This document shows, piece by piece, positions 6,300 to 7,972 of a stretch of 7,972 nt of DNA. Numbering within the stretch: the first letter of the stretch is position 1; each line of letters starts with the position of its first letter. The stretch is from NCBI GenBank assembly GCA_943369525.1, contig CALRNL020000019.1, positions 1 through 7,972 of the forward strand, in the 5' to 3' direction. The notes under the pieces are model-generated. The model did no database searches, was not told the DNA's origin, and worked only from the letters and a program-made list of their open reading frames with translations. The stretch is from BAIKAL-G1 sp943369525. GTDB taxonomy: Bacteria > Cyanobacteriota > Cyanobacteriia > PCC-6307 > Cyanobiaceae. The translations under genes and the position numbers were made by a program.

Positions 6300-7253
6300 A
6301 TGTCCAAGCGTTGGCTGCTGGGGCTGCTAGCCGGGCTCCTGCTCTACCTGGGCCTGAGTGTCTGGTTTGGTTTCCAGAGCCTCACGGCCAGCCTGGGGCG
6401 CCTGGCCTGGTGGTGGTGGCTGCTGGCGCCGGCCACGGTGGCCCTGGGCCATGGCCTCCTGTTTGGCAGGTGGCAGGCCTACTTGGCCCAGCTGGGATAC
6501 CCCCTGGCCTGGCGGCCCAGTGGCGCCATCTATGGCGCCGGCCTGGCCCTAATCGCCGCCCCGGCCCGCAGCGGCGAGGCCCTACGGGGGCTGTGGCTGC
6601 AACGCCGCCACGGCACACCCCTAGCCGTAGGCGTGGGCATCACCCTGGCGGAGCGGCTCACGGACCTGGCGGGAGCCCTGCTGGTGTTGAGCTGGGGCCT
6701 GGGCGGCCGCGTATTGCCGGCCGTGGGGATGGGGCTCCTGGTGGCTGGCGGCGGCGCCTGGCTGTTCACCCACCCGGTCGCCCTGGCCAAGCTGGAGCGG
6801 GTCCTGGAGCGGCTGCCGGCCCACCGACTGCTGAAGGGGCCGATCCGCTTGTTGCGGGAAGGGCTCTATGGCATGGCCCGGCTGCGCTCGTTGCTGCGGC
6901 CCGGGCCCCTGCTGCTGGGAACCTGCTTGGCGTCCCTGGCCTGGCTGCTGGAGGCAACCCTGCTGCACGGCCTGTTTACCGCCATGGGCGGCCCGATCGG
7001 CCTGGCCCAGGCAGCGGTGGTCCGCACCGCCACGGCCCTGGGCGGGGTGCTGTCGGTGTTGCCGGCGGGCCTGGGCACCAGTGAACTCACCAGCATCGGC
7101 CTGGCCGTGGCCTTCGGCGCCAGCCGGCCCGTGGCCCTGGCCACCACCTTGATCCTGCGGCTGGTCACCGTGGTGCTGCCGAGCCTGGTGGGCAGCCTGA
7201 TCCTGATGCGCCACCGGCCCCAAGCCACGCCCCCAGAAACGGGAGCCCCATAG
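6300..7253 (+). CDS. YbhN / LPG-synthase-TM family membrane protein, putative flippase
   Basis: A 317-residue multi-spanning membrane protein. Motifs fit the lysylphosphatidylglycerol-synthase transmembrane family (also called UPF0104, YbhN or AglD-like): FGRWQAYL near 54-61, PARSGEALRG (88-97), ERLTDL (118-123), LPAGLGTSE (about 256-264) and LRLVTVVLP (about 285-293). Members lacking the soluble LPG-synthase domain, as here, are often found beside polyprenyl-phosphate glycosyltransferases and are thought to help translocate or handle lipid-linked sugars; that role is inference. The ATG at 6300 follows the previous stop by only 7 bases with no clear ribosome-binding site, which suggests coupled translation. 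It is the last gene of the operon. No intrinsic terminator with a T-tract is visible after it. Confidence 0.9.
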   Translation: MSKRWLLGLLAGLLLYLGLSVWFGFQSLTASLGRLAWWWWLLAPATVALGHGLLFGRWQAYLAQLGYPLAWRPSGAIYGAGLALIAAPARSGEALRGLWLQRRHGTPLAVGVGITLAERLTDLAGALLVLSWGLGGRVLPAVGMGLLVAGGGAWLFTHPVALAKLERVLERLPAHRLLKGPIRLLREGLYGMARLRSLLRPGPLLLGTCLASLAWLLEATLLHGLFTAMGGPIGLAQAAVVRTATALGGVLSVLPAGLGTSELTSIGLAVAFGASRPVALATTLILRLVTVVLPSLVGSLILMRHRPQATPPETGAP

Positions 7254-7344
7254 CAAGACTGGATCCCTAGGGGATGCTGGAGATAGGGCCTTGAGCCTTG
7301 GGGCCTATGGGGCTGGCTCGACGTTGATCATTACAAGGACGAGT

Positions 7345-7373
7345 CTTGCTTGCCTCCTTGGTGGCCAAGCAAG
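7345..7373. repeat. Hairpin downstream of the glycosyltransferase operon
   Basis: CTTGCTTG (7345-7352) and CAAGCAAG (7366-7373) are perfect 8-bp inverted arms. Two further C-G pairs lie inside, past a bulged C. It is the first sizeable hairpin after the operon, about 90 bases past the last stop. There is no T-tract on either side, so it is not a standard intrinsic terminator. It could protect the mRNA 3' end. Confidence 0.5.
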
Positions 7374-7426
7374 CGATGTTCAATCACTCCATTCAATTCG
7401 TTCCTGTAAACCATTCCATAAACGAT

Positions 7427-7468
7427 GCCCCCGATGGGCGCAAGCACGGGGCTTGGTCCATCGGGGGC
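7427..7468. repeat. 42-nt near-perfect hairpin
   Basis: GCCCCCGATGG (7427-7437) and CCATCGGGGGC (7458-7468) are perfect 11-bp inverted arms. The stem continues inward with a G-U wobble, a C-G pair, a single bulged G (7440), and CAAGC/GCTTG (7441-7445 with 7451-7455), closing on a 5-base loop ACGGG. That is 18 pairs with one bulge. No T-tract follows on either strand, so it is not a classic terminator. It may be part of a small RNA, an mRNA 3'-end stabiliser or a palindromic repeat unit. Confidence 0.75.
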
Positions 7469-7523
7469 TCTCGCCGGGTCCACTTTGTCGCGGAACCGAA
7501 TGATCAGGAATCAGGCGCCGAAA

Positions 7524-7577
7524 TCAGCCGGCGTTCTCCACGATCAGCAGACCCTGGGTCATACAACTGGAAACCAT
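7524..7577 (-). CDS. Candidate 17-residue small ORF behind a strong Shine-Dalgarno
   Basis: Minus-strand ATG at 7577-7575 is preceded, five bases upstream, by GGAGGAGGTG (7590-7581), which is close to ideal anti-16S complementarity and stronger than that of any gene in the operon. The ORF reads MVSSCMTQGLLIVENAG and stops at TGA 7526-7524. A structured segment (7592-7656) lies directly upstream. It could be a leader peptide, a small protein, or the start of a gene broken by a frameshift: no longer frame continues from it. No family is recognised. Without conservation data it may be a chance ORF. Confidence 0.3.
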   Translation of the reverse strand: MVSSCMTQGLLIVENAG

Positions 7578-7591
7578 GGACACCTCCTCCC

Positions 7592-7656
7592 GGGGGATTG
7601 GTATCAGCCGGCGGTGCATTCGAGGGATTCAAACCGGCAAGCCGGTCCGATCCCCC
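7592..7656. other. 65-nt structured element closed by 7-bp arms
   Basis: GGGGGAT (7592-7598) and ATCCCCC (7650-7656) form a perfect 7-bp closing stem around an inner hairpin ACCGGC/GCCGGT (7633-7638 with 7641-7646). GGGAT at 7624-7628 could compete for the same ATCCC, and GCCGGC at 7607-7612 could pair alternatively with GCCGGT, so two mutually exclusive folds are possible. On the minus strand it ends two bases before the strong Shine-Dalgarno of the 17-residue ORF. The size recalls a tRNA, but no proper T-loop, anticodon arm or D-arm can be fitted on either strand. Confidence 0.4.
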
Positions 7657-7751
7657 ACACCACTGCTGACAGAACCCTCCAAATCTACCTGGGTTCAAGC
7701 TGGATCGGCCGGTTTGGGCTGATTTGAAAGGGAACGAACTGGGCCTAGTCC

Positions 7752-7777
7752 ACAAAAAAGCGCCCCTTTCGGGGCGC
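7752..7777 (-). terminator. Rho-independent terminator of psbD
   Basis: On the minus strand GCGCCCC (7777-7771), a GAAA tetraloop and GGGGCGC (7766-7760) form a 7-bp GC-rich stem followed at once by TTTTTT (7759-7754). It begins about 30 bases after the psbD stop codon. This is a textbook intrinsic terminator, and it shows that the psbD transcript ends here rather than continuing into psbC. Confidence 0.92.
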
Positions 7778-7807
7778 CTAGGTGTTTGAACGGTCTTTAA
7801 AACCCGA

Positions 7808-7972
7808 TCAAAGGGCGTTACCGCGGGGCAGAACCTCTTCAGGGAAGACGAAGTTTTCGTGCGGCTGGTCGGCCGGTGCCATCCAGGCACGCAGACCTTC
7901 ATTCAGAAGAATGTTCTTCGTGTAGAAGGTTTCAAACTCGGGGTCCTCAGCGGCGCGGATTTCCTGCGACAC
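7808..7972 (-). CDS. psbD: Photosystem II D2 protein, C-terminal 54 residues
   Basis: The frame entering from the right edge encodes the end of the photosystem II reaction-centre protein D2. It reads [20 protein letters not shown] and ends [17 protein letters not shown] before TGA at 7810-7808. This tail is nearly invariant among D2 proteins, so identification is secure. D2 pairs with D1 in the thylakoid membrane to carry the primary charge-separating cofactors and plastoquinone QA; the membrane helices lie outside the window. The 3' end does not overlap a psbC start. Instead the intrinsic terminator follows within about 30 bases, so this looks like a monocistronic psbD copy (psbD2 type), not the psbD-psbC operon. 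The 5' end and promoter are not visible. Confidence 0.97.

Larger units (their letters stand above)
7331..7483 (-). pseudogene. Possible remnant of a protein-coding gene (unrecognised)
   Basis: This minus-strand frame runs from GTG at 7483 to TAA at 7331-7333. It gives about 50 residues with a protein-like hydrophobic stretch (SPVLAPIGGIVYGMVYRN) followed by a polar tail. The same frame is open back to a TGA at 7513-7511. There is no ribosome-binding site, no family I recognise, and the 42-nt hairpin at 7427-7468 lies inside it. It could be a decayed fragment or chance; confidence is low. Confidence 0.15.
7254..7751. other. Approximately 500-bp non-coding gap with several hairpins
   Basis: No recognised gene lies between the operon end and the psbD terminator, and base composition is less GC-rich than in the genes. 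Small inverted repeats occur at 7263-7275 (ATCCC/GGGAT), with larger ones at 7345-7373, 7427-7468 and 7592-7656. An 11-bp direct repeat ATCAGCCGGCG occurs at 7523-7533 and 7603-7613. Two open frames over 80 codons exist on the plus strand, but they have no good ribosome-binding site and no recognisable protein. The stretch could hold the operon 3' end, a small RNA, or decayed coding sequence. Confidence 0.6.

Noticed and set aside
5474..6307. Antisense open frame of 277 codons opposite the GT2 domain
   Set aside because: High-GC codon bias leaves the complementary frame open; no recognised domain or ribosome-binding site.
7592..7657. tRNA gene suggested by 7-bp acceptor-like arms and about 66-nt length
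   Set aside because: Neither strand gives a TTCRA-type T-loop with a paired stem or an anticodon arm, and position 8-9 and D-arm features are missing.
7346..7669. Plus-strand open frame of 107 codons in the gap
   Set aside because: TTG start without ribosome-binding site, no recognisable protein, and it crosses three strong hairpins.
7576..7722. Plus-strand ORF of 48 codons starting MDTSSRG
   Set aside because: No Shine-Dalgarno before its ATG; the strong purine-rich site here belongs to the opposite strand.
7811..7826. Nine bases GCGGTAACG shared between the psbD end and the palindrome arm at 4071-4083
   Set aside because: In psbD these bases encode the invariant C-terminal Arg-Gly-Asn-Ala, so the match is most likely coincidence.

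Overview
The window looks like the chromosome of a high-GC unicellular cyanobacterium of the Synechococcus/Cyanobium type. The right edge encodes the C-terminus of photosystem II D2 (psbD). The left edge encodes the N-terminus of a cyanobacterial SLH-domain outer-membrane porin. Codons between them are strongly G/C-ending. I saw no HIP1 octamer (GCGATCGC), tRNA, rRNA, CRISPR array, transposase or phage gene. The genus is an inference.

Layout. (1) 1-206, minus strand: start of the porin gene, with a signal peptide and the first part of the SLH domain. (2) 207-303: a 97-bp divergent intergenic stretch. The porin leader carries a 9-nt match to the complement of the conserved Yfr1 sRNA motif, lying over its ribosome-binding site. 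(3) 304-7253, plus strand: a tight four-gene operon. It holds two GT39-like multi-spanning glycosyltransferases (the second with a long soluble, TPR-ending C-terminus), a methyltransferase-GT2 fusion, and a YbhN/LPG-synthase-TM-type membrane protein. Junctions are a TTGA overlap, an ATGA overlap and a 7-nt gap. (4) 7254-7751: about 500 bp with no recognised gene, but with several strong hairpins and a very short ORF behind an excellent Shine-Dalgarno sequence on the minus strand. (5) 7752-7972, minus strand: the end of psbD and its intrinsic terminator, with no psbC following.

How the genes may work together (inference). The GT2 domain resembles enzymes that load a sugar onto polyprenyl phosphate on the cytoplasmic face. 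The YbhN-type protein could help move or handle the lipid-linked sugar. The two GT39-like proteins could transfer the sugar to a lipid, glycan or protein on the periplasmic face. The methyltransferase domain suggests methylation of the sugar or lipid intermediate. No substrate can be read from the sequence.

Most notable signals: the possible Yfr1 target at the porin start; a 44-nt near-perfect hairpin inside the coding sequence of the second glycosyltransferase; low-complexity, A/T-ending-codon insertions in both GT39-like genes; a psbD copy without psbC; and the structured, unexplained DNA between the operon and psbD.
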